In this document: positions 27,412 through 36,992 of the stretch, piece after piece | Layout: each line of letters begins with the position of its first letter | Numbering within the stretch: position 1 is the first letter of the stretch | Assembly (NCBI GenBank): GCA_015075005.1 | Contig: JABTVC010000001.1 | Span: 1,364,001 to 1,428,000 of the forward strand | Direction: 5' to 3' | Source: Planctomycetia bacterium | GTDB lineage: Bacteria; Planctomycetota; Brocadiia; Brocadiales; Brocadiaceae | Length of the DNA stretch: 64,000 nt | Notes under the pieces: model-generated | The model's input: only the letters and a program-made list of their open reading frames with translations | Told to the model about the DNA's origin: nothing | Databases searched by the model: none | Translations under genes and position numbers: made by a program

Positions 27412-29457
27412 TACCCGTGATACCTTTTTAAGATTTTGGTGCGCTTCCTGGTAATTCATATCTATTGATAATGCATTTTTAAAGCAAATCCTGGCATCGT
27501 TGTGTCTATTTTTTTTGAAATATAATACCCCTAAATTGTTATATACCGAGGCATCATTGTTGTTTAATTCAGCTGCTTTTTTAAACGCAGAAATGGCATC
27601 GTCTGTATGGTTAATGCTTTCATATACAAAGGCAAGACTGTAATACTCATGAAATGATGAGGGATTAGCCTTTAGTGCCTTTTTATATGCATCAATGGCT
27701 TCTTCGGTTTTCCCATTCAACTGATGAGCAAGTCCCATTCCGTACAGAGCATTGCCGTCAATGGGATTGGTTTTCAGTACCTTTGAAAATAGTTCAATGG
27801 CTTCCCCGATATTTCCCAAGTCTAATGACTGTTGACCCTGCATAAGCAAGATAGTGTTCAGATCGACTAAACTATTATGCAACTCAAGTAATCCTTCATA
27901 ATCGACATCAGGCCATTTTTCTCTGAACCTGGATTCATTGACAGAGAGACTGTTTCGATAATCAATTTTATTTTCGATGAAGGTCTGGCTTTTATAGTGA
28001 TGTATGAACACACTTTCGTCAACCATAATAGCATAGCCCTTTCTCCGGATTTTTAAACATAAGTCATCGTCTTCATAATTTCCTGTACCAAAGGATTCAT
28101 CTAGTCCACCAACCTCATTATAAAGTGATTTTCTCAGTAATACCGCAAAACCGGCAATACGGTATCTAGGTGTCAGCCGTCCGTTATATGTTTTTCTTAC
28201 CCGTCGGGAAAAATCATGAAATCCATTTTCGTTGGTATAGGGAACCGCTCTTACCATCTGTCTACCACTGATAGAGTTTGTTATTGGTCCTACCATGCCA
28301 ATTTTGTCATCCCTTTCAAGACTTTCCACAAGACCTTCCAACCAACCATCCGAAACCAGAACATCATTATTCAGGAGCATAACGAACTCACTACTGGCTA
28401 AGGCTACTCCCCGATTATTTCCAGCTGCAAAGCCTTTGTTTTCATGGTTTTCTACAAGTTTATACCATGGATATTCTCTAGCCAGGTTACGGAGGTATTC
28501 TACGGTACCATCCGTTGAAGCGTTGTCAACGAAGATGACCTCGTGTGGATAGTGTGTGTGGGCTTGGAGTGAAAGAATGCACTTTTGAGTATATTCCAAA
28601 GCATTCCAGGTCAAGATAACAATGGAAACGGCCTTTCGCGGGAGGGTAAGGAAAATTGATTTGGCCGAAGTTTGTTGTGTCATAAATAATTCTTGAAATT
28701 TTTTATTATATCTTTTGTAAATCAATTCTCGAACTCTCGCAAACTCTTCCTGTTTGCTACTGGTAGTCGATGTTCCATCTGTTCTCCAACTGAATTCACA
28801 CGTAACTTTCTTTATATGATAAAAATCATATCTCTCAGCCATCCTAATCCATAAATCCCAATCTTCAAGGACAGGCAGTGATTCATCAAATATCCCGACT
28901 TCGTTAAGGCAGTTTTTGTCATGAACCACACAGAGGATCGGTGTAATGTTCGTCGTGTAAAAAACGCCTCTGGTATAATCAACAGAGTATGGGACATCTT
29001 TGTTGATTGTTTGGTAGGTATCTCCAAATTTCAGCTGCTGTGTCCTGCAAGCATCCGTATAGACTACTTTATGATTTGTAGTAGTTAATACCTGCAATGC
29101 TGTTTCGATATGCTCAGGATAGAAAATGTCATCATCATCGAGATAGGCAATATACTGACCCGATGCATGTTTGATGGCCGTATTTCGTGCAGCTGAACGA
29201 TCTTTGTTCACATCAAGAACGAGATATTTGATGAGTAGTTTATTTCGAAATGCATAAACAATACCTGATACATCCTCTCCTGCATCATTAACCACGATTG
29301 CTTCAATATGCTTGTAGGTTTGCGCTGCAATGCTTTCAAGGGTACTTTTCAGGGAATCTGGCCTGTTGTAAGTGGGAATAATAACAGAAACTAAGCAGTT
29401 ACCGGTTTGCGTGAAGTTGTCATCTGAATTAATATTATGTGTTTTCGTTGGTGTCAT
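27382..29457 (-). CDS. Double family 2 glycosyltransferase with C-terminal TPR domain
   Basis: The 691-residue protein carries two GT-A domains in tandem. The first (about 22-260) has SVIIPTYNRPDSLKSTLESI and AYLDDDDIFYPEHIE. The second (about 277-520) has SIVILTWNALEYTQKCILSL, FVDNASTDGTVEYL, MLLNNDVLVSDGWL and G-T-G-N-Y-E-D-D-D-L-C. Three or four tetratricopeptide repeats follow (about 555-680), with typical A-L-x-x-x-P-x-x-x-x-A-x-x-x-L-G patterns. TPR-fused family 2 enzymes commonly glycosylate proteins, the TPR part binding the acceptor. The start ATG overlaps the stop of the upstream CgeB-like gene by 4 nt (ATGA). It ends the long glycan operon; its 3' end lies in a dispersed repeat. 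Confidence 0.87.
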   Translation of the reverse strand: MTPTKTHNINSDDNFTQTGNCLVSVIIPTYNRPDSLKSTLESIAAQTYKHIEAIVVNDAGEDVSGIVYAFRNKLLIKYLVLDVNKDRSAARNTAIKHASGQYIAYLDDDDIFYPEHIETALQVLTTTNHKVVYTDACRTQQLKFGDTYQTINKDVPYSVDYTRGVFYTTNITPILCVVHDKNCLNEVGIFDESLPVLEDWDLWIRMAERYDFYHIKKVTCEFSWRTDGTSTTSSKQEEFARVRELIYKRYNKKFQELFMTQQTSAKSIFLTLPRKAVSIVILTWNALEYTQKCILSLQAHTHYPHEVIFVDNASTDGTVEYLRNLAREYPWYKLVENHENKGFAAGNNRGVALASSEFVMLLNNDVLVSDGWLEGLVESLERDDKIGMVGPITNSISGRQMVRAVPYTNENGFHDFSRRVRKTYNGRLTPRYRIAGFAVLLRKSLYNEVGGLDESFGTGNYEDDDLCLKIRRKGYAIMVDESVFIHHYKSQTFIENKIDYRNSLSVNESRFREKWPDVDYEGLLELHNSLVDLNTILLMQGQQSLDLGNIGEAIELFSKVLKTNPIDGNALYGMGLAHQLNGKTEEAIDAYKKALKANPSSFHEYYSLAFVYESINHTDDAISAFKKAAELNNNDASVYNNLGVLYFKKNRHNDARICFKNALSIDMNYQEAHQNLKKVSRVVSEQEHLKA

Positions 29458-31631
29458 TTTTGTAATGTATCAACAATCCCTTTTATCCTGTTTAGTTTCT
29501 CATGAAGAATTATACTCCGCATATTACAAGTCTGTTGAAGAATTTCGTAAATATCAGTAACCTGAGAAACGTTTGTACTATCTATTGTTTCGTTGTTACC
29601 GCAGGTTGAAATATAATCCTCTACTATTTTAAATATCTTATCTGTCCGACCGAGCTCACTCCATATTTCAACGATTCTTGATATTACATTTAAATTATGA
29701 GGATCCTTTCTCAGGTAGTTGTAGAGTAATTTTATAGAGCTGTTCAGTAATTTTTCCTTACAGAGGTTGTAGGAGTAGTGAGAAGCCGAATAGTTTTCTG
29801 CTAACATATTCAGCGCAGACATATATCCTTTTAGTGAAGGAATCGCCCTGGCAATCTTTAATGCATTCTTTATTTCACGCATTGCTTTATCATGCATGCG
29901 ATATGAATACAAATGCATGATAAATTCAATTCTAAGATCAATATGGAGAGGGTATAAGCCAATTGCCTTCTGATACATGCTGAGGCTTTCTTCATTATAG
30001 CCGAAAAGGTATAATCTTTTGGCTGAATTCATTGCAAACAAACCGGATTCAGGACAAAGATTGCTGGCTTCAAGAAGGGCTTCGTGTACTTTAAAAATAT
30101 GTCCATTTTCTTCTTCGATTAGCGAAATAAAGAAGTGTGTTGCAGACTGATACAACTTTCTCGTATTTTCAATTGCTTTAGCCTCTTCACCTTTACAAAG
30201 CAGGAGAAGGTTCAGATTAAGAGGTCTGCGGAGTAGTTTATTGAATAAATCAAGATCTCGATTATGTAAACACCACGGGTCAATATAATTATTACCGTCC
30301 TCTAACAATTTAAGAGTAGTGACAAAAACGGTTAATGCTTTGCTGTAGTTACGTACACGCATATGTAATAACCCTAAATTGAAATGTGCCATTACGTACG
30401 TTGGATGGGTCGAAATAATTTCTTCAAATATGCCGATAACATCCCGTATCATGTCATTTATGTTCTCTTCCCTGGTATCCAAAAAACCATAAGCCATTTT
30501 AGCAACTGCCAGGTTCGTCATAGCTCTTGGAGAAGGTTCAATGTTAACGGCTTTCCTAAATTCGTTGATGCTTAACGCTAACAACTTGATGTTGTCATTA
30601 GGGATATAATTCTTTGTTCTGTAGTGCGCATAAAAATATATTTCACCCCTTCGAATACATCGTTCATTTTCAGAAAGGGTTTGTAATTTTCTCGTAAAGG
30701 TCTTGCATCTGAGTTGTTCTTCGATAAATTCCAACATGCCCAAAAACCGATTTCTGGCTTCGAAATTATTTGTCACTTTGGCATAGGCTCTATCTGACAT
30801 GTCCTGTAGAGTTTGCTCGTCATGCAAATATTTCGTTACTTGTTCTTTAAAATTGTTCGGTGTAACGGGGATATATTCGTAATCCGGTGAAAAGTATTTC
30901 TTAACTTCAATGCCCGTTTCTACAACAACAGTTCCCTGTGACCCAGCCTCCAATACGCGTCCTGACATTGAACCATATCTATGATGTGATAATACAAGTT
31001 TTGAATCTGCTAATAATGCGTTGTAATCAGCATAGTCCAGACTTGGATTGGCTATGCATACATTAAAGTTATCAGAGAGTTCGCACAGATTAAGTATCCA
31101 TTGAGAACGATCGGGGTAGTTGGCTTCATCAATCCACGTCGTATAAAGAATATCATACTTTCTATCCTTTATTTTTCTGGGGTTTGAAGAAAAGTACTCT
31201 TTCATAACGCCGATTATATAAAATACTTCTACGTTAGCGGCGCCTATAGCGCGTATTGCATCCTTTTCAAAGTCTGCTAAAGCTATGGTAAAATCAGTAG
31301 ATTCAAAAATTCCCTTTGCAAAGGGGATGTCATAATCCCAATCCCAGGCAATAGCAACAATAGGAAATGGGGCGTTTTCTACACCCTTTGGTAGCAAATT
31401 CCAGTCTACCTCCCATAAAACACAGACATCCGGTATCCATGCGTGAGGCAATTTATCTATAACTTTTCCAAAATCATCATCAACTTGAATTTGTACGTCA
31501 ACTCCTTCGTTATAACCAAAAGTCATTATTTCATGACCTTCCATGTTCCTGCTAATCCAGTTTTCACAATTAATTGAAACAAGACTAAATCTTTCTGGAA
31601 TATTACCTTTCCCCAGAAGAAGAACTTTCAT
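29454..31631 (-). CDS. CgeB-like glycosyltransferase with TPR region (paralogue 1)
   Basis: The 725-residue protein begins with KVLLLGKGNIPERFSLVSIN, a GT-B-like start. It continues with PFPIVAIAWDWDYDIPFAKG, YDILYTTWIDEANYPDRSQW and the donor-site region SKLVLSHHRYGSMSGRVLEA, as in CgeB/Glyco_trans_1_2 proteins. The second half (from about residue 320) is helical with degenerate TPRs (M-A-H-F-N-L-G-L-L-H-M-R-V-R-N-Y-S-K-A-L). The neighbouring gene 31664-33862 is clearly a paralogue in both halves. Such proteins occur in flagellin and spore-surface glycosylation loci, where they are taken to glycosylate protein or glycan acceptors. The exact sugar is unknown. Confidence 0.75.
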   Translation of the reverse strand: MKVLLLGKGNIPERFSLVSINCENWISRNMEGHEIMTFGYNEGVDVQIQVDDDFGKVIDKLPHAWIPDVCVLWEVDWNLLPKGVENAPFPIVAIAWDWDYDIPFAKGIFESTDFTIALADFEKDAIRAIGAANVEVFYIIGVMKEYFSSNPRKIKDRKYDILYTTWIDEANYPDRSQWILNLCELSDNFNVCIANPSLDYADYNALLADSKLVLSHHRYGSMSGRVLEAGSQGTVVVETGIEVKKYFSPDYEYIPVTPNNFKEQVTKYLHDEQTLQDMSDRAYAKVTNNFEARNRFLGMLEFIEEQLRCKTFTRKLQTLSENERCIRRGEIYFYAHYRTKNYIPNDNIKLLALSINEFRKAVNIEPSPRAMTNLAVAKMAYGFLDTREENINDMIRDVIGIFEEIISTHPTYVMAHFNLGLLHMRVRNYSKALTVFVTTLKLLEDGNNYIDPWCLHNRDLDLFNKLLRRPLNLNLLLLCKGEEAKAIENTRKLYQSATHFFISLIEEENGHIFKVHEALLEASNLCPESGLFAMNSAKRLYLFGYNEESLSMYQKAIGLYPLHIDLRIEFIMHLYSYRMHDKAMREIKNALKIARAIPSLKGYMSALNMLAENYSASHYSYNLCKEKLLNSSIKLLYNYLRKDPHNLNVISRIVEIWSELGRTDKIFKIVEDYISTCGNNETIDSTNVSQVTDIYEILQQTCNMRSIILHEKLNRIKGIVDTLQK

Positions 31632-31663
31632 GTGTTAGTATCCTTTTACCGGTTATCGAAATA

Positions 31664-33862
31664 TTAAGTCCGAGGTGTCGCAGCAAAACAATTTTTCAAT
31701 TCTGAGAGTTTTTCTACGAATATTTTACTATCTGTGTCTACTCTTTTCGTAAGATTATCGTAAATATCAGCAAGACGTGCCTGAACTGCATGATCTAGAT
31801 CATATTTATTGAAGTAATTAGCCGTATAATTATCCATCAGTTCGACAACCTTATCGGTTTTTCCGAGCTCATTCCATATTTCAACAATTCTCAAAACAAG
31901 ATTTATGTCTTTTGGATTTGCTCTCAGGCAGAAAAAAAGCGTTTCCACCCAGGAATCAAGGAGTAATTCTTTGGTGTCATACTGAGAGTAACAGGAATCG
32001 GAATTAAATCGTTTAAAACTTGCAAACAGTGTTTTCAATTCCTTTGCTTTTTCCCTCAGAGCGATAACAGTTTTCGTTATTTTAAAGGCGTCTTTTAATT
32101 CCTGTACGAGTTCATTGTCCTTTTCATACGCATACAATAATTTTATGTATACAATTCTCAGATCAACACTAAGGGGCAATAGATTTATTGCCCTCTTATA
32201 CAATAAAATGCTTTCATCTTTAAAAGAAAGATTGGCTAATAGTCCAGCGGCTTTCCAGGCAATTACACCGGACTCAGAATACAAATTGTAAGATTCAAGG
32301 CATGCCTTAAGTCCTTTATGGATGCTCCTGTTTTCTTCTTCAATTGTAGCAATTAAGTACAATATAATTGACTGATATAATTTACGTATATTCATCTCCG
32401 CGTTTTCGTCTTGTCCTCCGCAAAGCGATATTAAATTTGCATTGAGTGGGCTTCTTAGCAATGAATTAAATAAATTATATTCACGGCTCTGTAAGCACCA
32501 CGAATCAAAATCACTGCATTCATTCTTAATGATTCTCAGTGCTTCACTAAATGTATGCAATGCTTCCTGATAATTCCCAACCCTAAAATGTACAATTCCC
32601 ATATGGAAATATGCCATGGCATAGGATGGGTACAATGATATTATTTTTTCAAATAAAGGTATTATCTCTTTGGCTTTGTTTTTCAGTATCTCTTCTTTAT
32701 GAAATAAAAAATCAAAGGCGCTTTTAACCATGGCAAGATTCATCAGACACCTGGGCGCTGATTTGATAGCAAGTGCCTTTTTAAACTCTTCAGCGCTCAG
32801 TTTTAATAATCTACTTCCAGGATTGCTGAAAAAAACGCCTGGTGCCCCGGAAAAGTATGCATAATAATAATTTTCACCTCTCCGCATACATTTATCGCCT
32901 TCGGTATATAAGTTAAATCTTCTTTCTGATATTTTATTTTTCAGACACTTCTCTGCAAATCTTAACATCTCTATAAAGCGTTTCCCCGCCTCATAGTTTT
33001 CAGTTACTTTTTTATAAAACTTGTCTGCCATTTTTTGCAAGGTCTTTTCATTCTTTAGATACCGCTCAATCTGTTCTGCAAAATCATTCACTGTTATTGG
33101 GATATATTCTTCATTTGGAGTAAAATATTGTTTAATTTCTTCTCCAGGGTCAAGAACAACAGCACCCTGTGCACCTGCATCTGCAACGCGAACTGCTATT
33201 GATCCATGTCTGTTGTAAGATAAAACAAGTTTTGAATCACGCAGAAGGGCAATATATTCAGGGTAATTAAGGTTTTTGTCTATATGTACAGTATATCTAT
33301 CAGAAAGGGAACAAAGTTTGCGAATCCATGCAGATCGTCCCGGTTGGATTGCATCATCAATCCACGTAGTGTAAAGGACATCAAACTTCCGATTCTTAAT
33401 TTTTTTGGGTGTAACGGCAAAATATTCTTGCATTACTCCAACGGCATGAAATGCTACTGCATTGTTTATACCAGTAAAGGTGCGGATAGCTTTGCTGTCT
33501 GGTTCTCCATGACTTATTATCAGATCGACCGACTCTGCACAAGTCTTAGTATATGGAACATTGTAATCCCAGTCTGGTAGCCACGCAACTGTTGGAAAGG
33601 GAGCACATTCAATCCCTCTTGGTAATAAATTCCACTCTGCCAACCACAACAGACAATAATCGGGCATCCATCCTTGAGGGAGTTGTTCAAGTACTGTTTT
33701 AAAGTCATCTTCCGGGTGAATAATGACATCCACACCTTCGTTATAACCAAAAGTTATAATTTCGTATTCTCCCATATTACGACTTATAAAATTTTCGCAA
33801 TGGGTCGAGGGTGGGTTAAACCTGCCCGTAGCATTCCCGAACCCTAATACAAGGACTTTCAT
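31664..33862 (-). CDS. CgeB-like glycosyltransferase with TPR region (paralogue 2)
   Basis: The 732-residue paralogue of the next gene shares the start KVLVLGFGNATGRFNPPSTH, the motif PFPTVAWLPDWDYNVPYTKT, FDVLYTTWIDDAIQPGRSAW and the donor region SKLVLSYNRHGSIAVRVADA. The C-terminal half has helical repeats (M-A-Y-F-H-M-G-I-V-H-F-R-V-G-N-Y-Q-E-A-L). The copies are diverged, so the duplication is old and the two may use different acceptors or sugars. The start overlaps the stop of the upstream gene (ATGA), which indicates translational coupling. Confidence 0.75.
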   Translation of the reverse strand: MKVLVLGFGNATGRFNPPSTHCENFISRNMGEYEIITFGYNEGVDVIIHPEDDFKTVLEQLPQGWMPDYCLLWLAEWNLLPRGIECAPFPTVAWLPDWDYNVPYTKTCAESVDLIISHGEPDSKAIRTFTGINNAVAFHAVGVMQEYFAVTPKKIKNRKFDVLYTTWIDDAIQPGRSAWIRKLCSLSDRYTVHIDKNLNYPEYIALLRDSKLVLSYNRHGSIAVRVADAGAQGAVVLDPGEEIKQYFTPNEEYIPITVNDFAEQIERYLKNEKTLQKMADKFYKKVTENYEAGKRFIEMLRFAEKCLKNKISERRFNLYTEGDKCMRRGENYYYAYFSGAPGVFFSNPGSRLLKLSAEEFKKALAIKSAPRCLMNLAMVKSAFDFLFHKEEILKNKAKEIIPLFEKIISLYPSYAMAYFHMGIVHFRVGNYQEALHTFSEALRIIKNECSDFDSWCLQSREYNLFNSLLRSPLNANLISLCGGQDENAEMNIRKLYQSIILYLIATIEEENRSIHKGLKACLESYNLYSESGVIAWKAAGLLANLSFKDESILLYKRAINLLPLSVDLRIVYIKLLYAYEKDNELVQELKDAFKITKTVIALREKAKELKTLFASFKRFNSDSCYSQYDTKELLLDSWVETLFFCLRANPKDINLVLRIVEIWNELGKTDKVVELMDNYTANYFNKYDLDHAVQARLADIYDNLTKRVDTDSKIFVEKLSELKNCFAATPRT

Positions 33863-35526
33863 TTTTGGTTCTCCCCTGCGAACGAAGTGGTTTGGATTCT
33901 TTTCTGCTTGAGATACTGTAATTTTTGAAGATTCTCCCTTACTGCATCAATGTTAGAGCCTTCGTTTATAAGGGCATTGAAAATTTGCTCTGCATTATCA
34001 AAATTTCCATTATTTATATGAAATATTGCCATATTATTCATAAGAACGCTTTTTATATTGTTAACTCCCTGAAGCATCTTAGAAAAAAGTGTATAGGCTT
34101 CATTTTGTTTGCCTTGAGCAAAAAGGTCTACACCATTGTTTACCATTTCGTCCAGGAGTTGAAATGCATTGAGACCTTCACATTTTGATTTAAGGCCCTC
34201 ATAATTTACTTTGAGATCTTCGTATGACTTTTTTTGTCTCCTATAAGACATGACAGAATTGTTGTGGGGTATATCTTCGTCAAGACCGTTTGCTAAATTA
34301 TCAAAGATATTTTTATCATTATCAATGGGTTCGAAGAAATTAAAGTTTCTTCCTCCATCTCTGAACTTTTGAAGTGAAGTAAATAAATGATTCGATAGCC
34401 ATTCAGGGTCATGAAAGTATTCTCCGGTTATTGTGTATCTCGTAAGTAACCAATATAGGATACTATCTTTATTTACAAATTCTTTTTGCAAGACGCCGGA
34501 AATATCTTCTAGATTGTTCGAATCAGCAATAATATTGAGGTTGCCAAGATTGATAAACTTCTTATCCCATAAAAGAGATTGCCAGCAAAGGCTGGAAAAT
34601 ACACCAATGACAACATCTACATAAGATAAGAGATACTGCGACGGTGCATAATATTTTTCAAATTCTTCATGATAAATAAAATTCGGATACTTTAGTTTTA
34701 AATATTCAATTACTTCTCTCGCTAAAGAATTAACAAAATCCGTATGGGTAGTAACAATCAATCCTATGTTTTGGGGTATATTTTCTAGGACATATACCAG
34801 ATATTGATATTGATTTTTGAATTTATCCTTAAATTTGCCATAAAAACAATACGTATCTATGGTTGTTAAAGGGAAAAGAGCTAAATAGTCGAATCTCTTC
34901 ATTTGCGGTTTTATGATCGCATCAAAAGGAGATCTTGCTTTTAGAAGTATTTGACACTTTTGTTTAAAATTATTAAGCAACCTCTGCTGGAAATTATTTA
35001 AACCCATCCTTTTGATTTCTTTTTCAAATCTTTTGAGTGAGGAAAAGTTACTAAACATCATTCCATGAGGGTCTAAATACCATGTCATAGGGTAAGGTGC
35101 TCTGGAAAAAAAACTTACTTCGTGATGAAGGACCAATGCGTCTGGAAATATATTTCTTAAATATGGGGCAGGAGAAAAGGTTATAATGACGTCTGGAATG
35201 AAGTCATAAAATTTTTCGTTCATAAGGTTTTTGTAATAAGACATTTGCTCTTCCGAATAGTCCTCGTTATACCAGGATGCAGAAATAACAAGTGCATCTC
35301 CTATCAAAGAGGGAAGCAATTCCTCCTGGGTGAAAAATATTTTCGTTATACCTTCAATGGATTCATATTTTATCTTTAACGGTTCGTTCAAGGTGATACA
35401 GAATTCAAATTCCTTTGAATGTGATGACTTTCGTAAGGTGTCGATAATATTTATGCTAAATGGATTTACCCATGGCTCTCTTAAATAGGGCATTCCCATA
35501 TCAATACGTGGTTCAACAAAAAACAA
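33859..35526 (-). CDS. Capsule-synthase-like (GT-B) protein with TPR-like tail
   Basis: The 555-residue protein is not a close match to a named enzyme. The central part has IGLIVTTHTDFVNSLAREVI and YLLSYVDVVIGVFSSLCWQS followed by LLWDKKFINLGNLNI. This recalls the C-terminal half of capsular polysaccharide (KpsS/KpsC-type) glycosyltransferases, where a conserved Ser/Thr near the end of a strand binds the nucleotide. A tail from about 465 looks like TPRs (A-Y-T-L-F-S-K-M-L-Q-G, M-A-I-F-H-I-N-N-G-N-F-D-N-A). The start TTG at 35526 is used; a better start upstream is blocked by lack of ATG, although L-K-I-L before it looks like the true N-terminus. It sits between the CgeB pair and the B12 radical SAM gene. 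Confidence 0.5.
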   Translation of the reverse strand: MFFVEPRIDMGMPYLREPWVNPFSINIIDTLRKSSHSKEFEFCITLNEPLKIKYESIEGITKIFFTQEELLPSLIGDALVISASWYNEDYSEEQMSYYKNLMNEKFYDFIPDVIITFSPAPYLRNIFPDALVLHHEVSFFSRAPYPMTWYLDPHGMMFSNFSSLKRFEKEIKRMGLNNFQQRLLNNFKQKCQILLKARSPFDAIIKPQMKRFDYLALFPLTTIDTYCFYGKFKDKFKNQYQYLVYVLENIPQNIGLIVTTHTDFVNSLAREVIEYLKLKYPNFIYHEEFEKYYAPSQYLLSYVDVVIGVFSSLCWQSLLWDKKFINLGNLNIIADSNNLEDISGVLQKEFVNKDSILYWLLTRYTITGEYFHDPEWLSNHLFTSLQKFRDGGRNFNFFEPIDNDKNIFDNLANGLDEDIPHNNSVMSYRRQKKSYEDLKVNYEGLKSKCEGLNAFQLLDEMVNNGVDLFAQGKQNEAYTLFSKMLQGVNNIKSVLMNNMAIFHINNGNFDNAEQIFNALINEGSNIDAVRENLQKLQYLKQKRIQTTSFAGENQK

Positions 35527-35559
35527 TATCTTCAGTTTAGAATCCCCATTAATTTTTTC

Positions 35560-36948
35560 TTAAGTTTGGCGAAAACCTCTAAAGTCGCTATCTCGCTCTA
35601 TATACAGTTTTCTTGCGTTTTCAACGGTGGCATCTATTTGCTTTCGATAGTAATTGTTGATCAATTTTGTATTTGCTTCAAATAAACATCTGTGGAATTC
35701 TTCATCGCTCATATTGGTAAAATTGACCGCCAATAAATCTGAATTGTTGTGTTTGTTTTCGTAAAAATCTTCACAATCCTTTAACAACCCATTGTTGATA
35801 GCATAATAGTACAAAGGTGAACCAGGATACGGTGTTACCGGCCGTATGGTACGGAACTGTGTGCCATCATCGTATTTCAATAAAAATTCAACCCCTTTCC
35901 CAAGAGTTTCTTTTGTCTCTCCAATATTGCCAAAAATAATGTTGTATCCAGGACTGATTCCTGCTTCTAAAGTGGCTTCAATTCCTGCAATAATCTGTTT
36001 CGTTGTTAATGCCTTGTTCATATTCTTAAGAATTTGATCATCCATTGCTTCAATTCCATAATTAATAAATACACATCCTGCTTGTCTCATCAACCTTAGA
36101 AGGTCTCGTTTGGCATAATTCAGGCGACCATTACAAAACCATTTTATATTCAAATTTGCTTTGATAAAATCACGACACAACGATTCCGTTCTTGCCACGG
36201 AGGACATCAGAAGTTCGTCAGCAAAAAAAACATAGGTAATTCCGAATTTTTTCTTCAGGTACGTAATTTCCTCCATGATTGCTTCGTTCCTTCGTGGTCG
36301 GAAGCCGTCATCCATACGATAACAGAAGTTACAATGGAATGGGCAACCCCGTCCCGACAATATCCACAAAACAAAATCTGTCTTTGAGGTGTGTGGCATA
36401 CGGAGTAATCTGTAGTATTCCATTGGAAAAAGGCTATAGGCTGGCCATGGGATTGTATCTATATCTGCGATTAACGTTCTGCGTTCATTAACGAAAACCT
36501 TTTGTGCATCACGAAAGGCGATACCTTGTACTGTTGATAACGGTTGGTGTTTGCTCAATGCTCGTACTAAATCTAAAATAGTTATTTCACCTTCGCCAAT
36601 GACAATTGCATCTGCTTGAGTTTTATTTAAAAAATATTCTGGTTCCGGAGAGGGGCCGTGTCCACCGATAACATAAAATGGTCTGTTTCTTGATTTATTT
36701 ATTGCTTCAGAAATCCGGAGTATTTTTCGGTACTGGTAGTAACCACCCGTGATACTTACACCCACGACATCAAATCTATTCTTATCCAGATATTCTCGTA
36801 GATGCTCATCGGGATAGTGATGGACATCCTGATTGTATATCTCCACGTCTACCCCTTCCCGAATTAACACAGCGGCAATATAGCCAAGACCCATTGGGAA
36901 ACTGTGAATATATGATTCGTTATCGTACACAACCAACAAAACTCTCAT
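35560..36948 (-). CDS. Cobalamin-binding radical SAM enzyme
   Basis: The 462-residue protein has an N-terminal B12-binding-like domain (MGLGYIAAVLIREGVDVEIY, FDVVGVSITGGYYQYRKI, G-E-G-E-I-T-I-L-D-L). A radical SAM core follows with ILSGRGCPFHCNFCYRMDDG (C-x3-C-x2-C) and F-A-D-E-L-L. Members of this class methylate or rearrange unreactive carbons, in antibiotic, hopanoid, chlorophyll and lipid pathways. No specific member is identifiable from motifs alone. In this island it may alter a glycan or a lipid carrier. The cobJ-cbiG pair lies 9 kb downstream in the same genome segment. Confidence 0.85.
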   Translation of the reverse strand: MRVLLVVYDNESYIHSFPMGLGYIAAVLIREGVDVEIYNQDVHHYPDEHLREYLDKNRFDVVGVSITGGYYQYRKILRISEAINKSRNRPFYVIGGHGPSPEPEYFLNKTQADAIVIGEGEITILDLVRALSKHQPLSTVQGIAFRDAQKVFVNERRTLIADIDTIPWPAYSLFPMEYYRLLRMPHTSKTDFVLWILSGRGCPFHCNFCYRMDDGFRPRRNEAIMEEITYLKKKFGITYVFFADELLMSSVARTESLCRDFIKANLNIKWFCNGRLNYAKRDLLRLMRQAGCVFINYGIEAMDDQILKNMNKALTTKQIIAGIEATLEAGISPGYNIIFGNIGETKETLGKGVEFLLKYDDGTQFRTIRPVTPYPGSPLYYYAINNGLLKDCEDFYENKHNNSDLLAVNFTNMSDEEFHRCLFEANTKLINNYYRKQIDATVENARKLYIERDSDFRGFRQT

Positions 36949-36992
36949 AGATTATTCTGCTTAAATCCTTAAATAGTCCATATATCTCTTTT

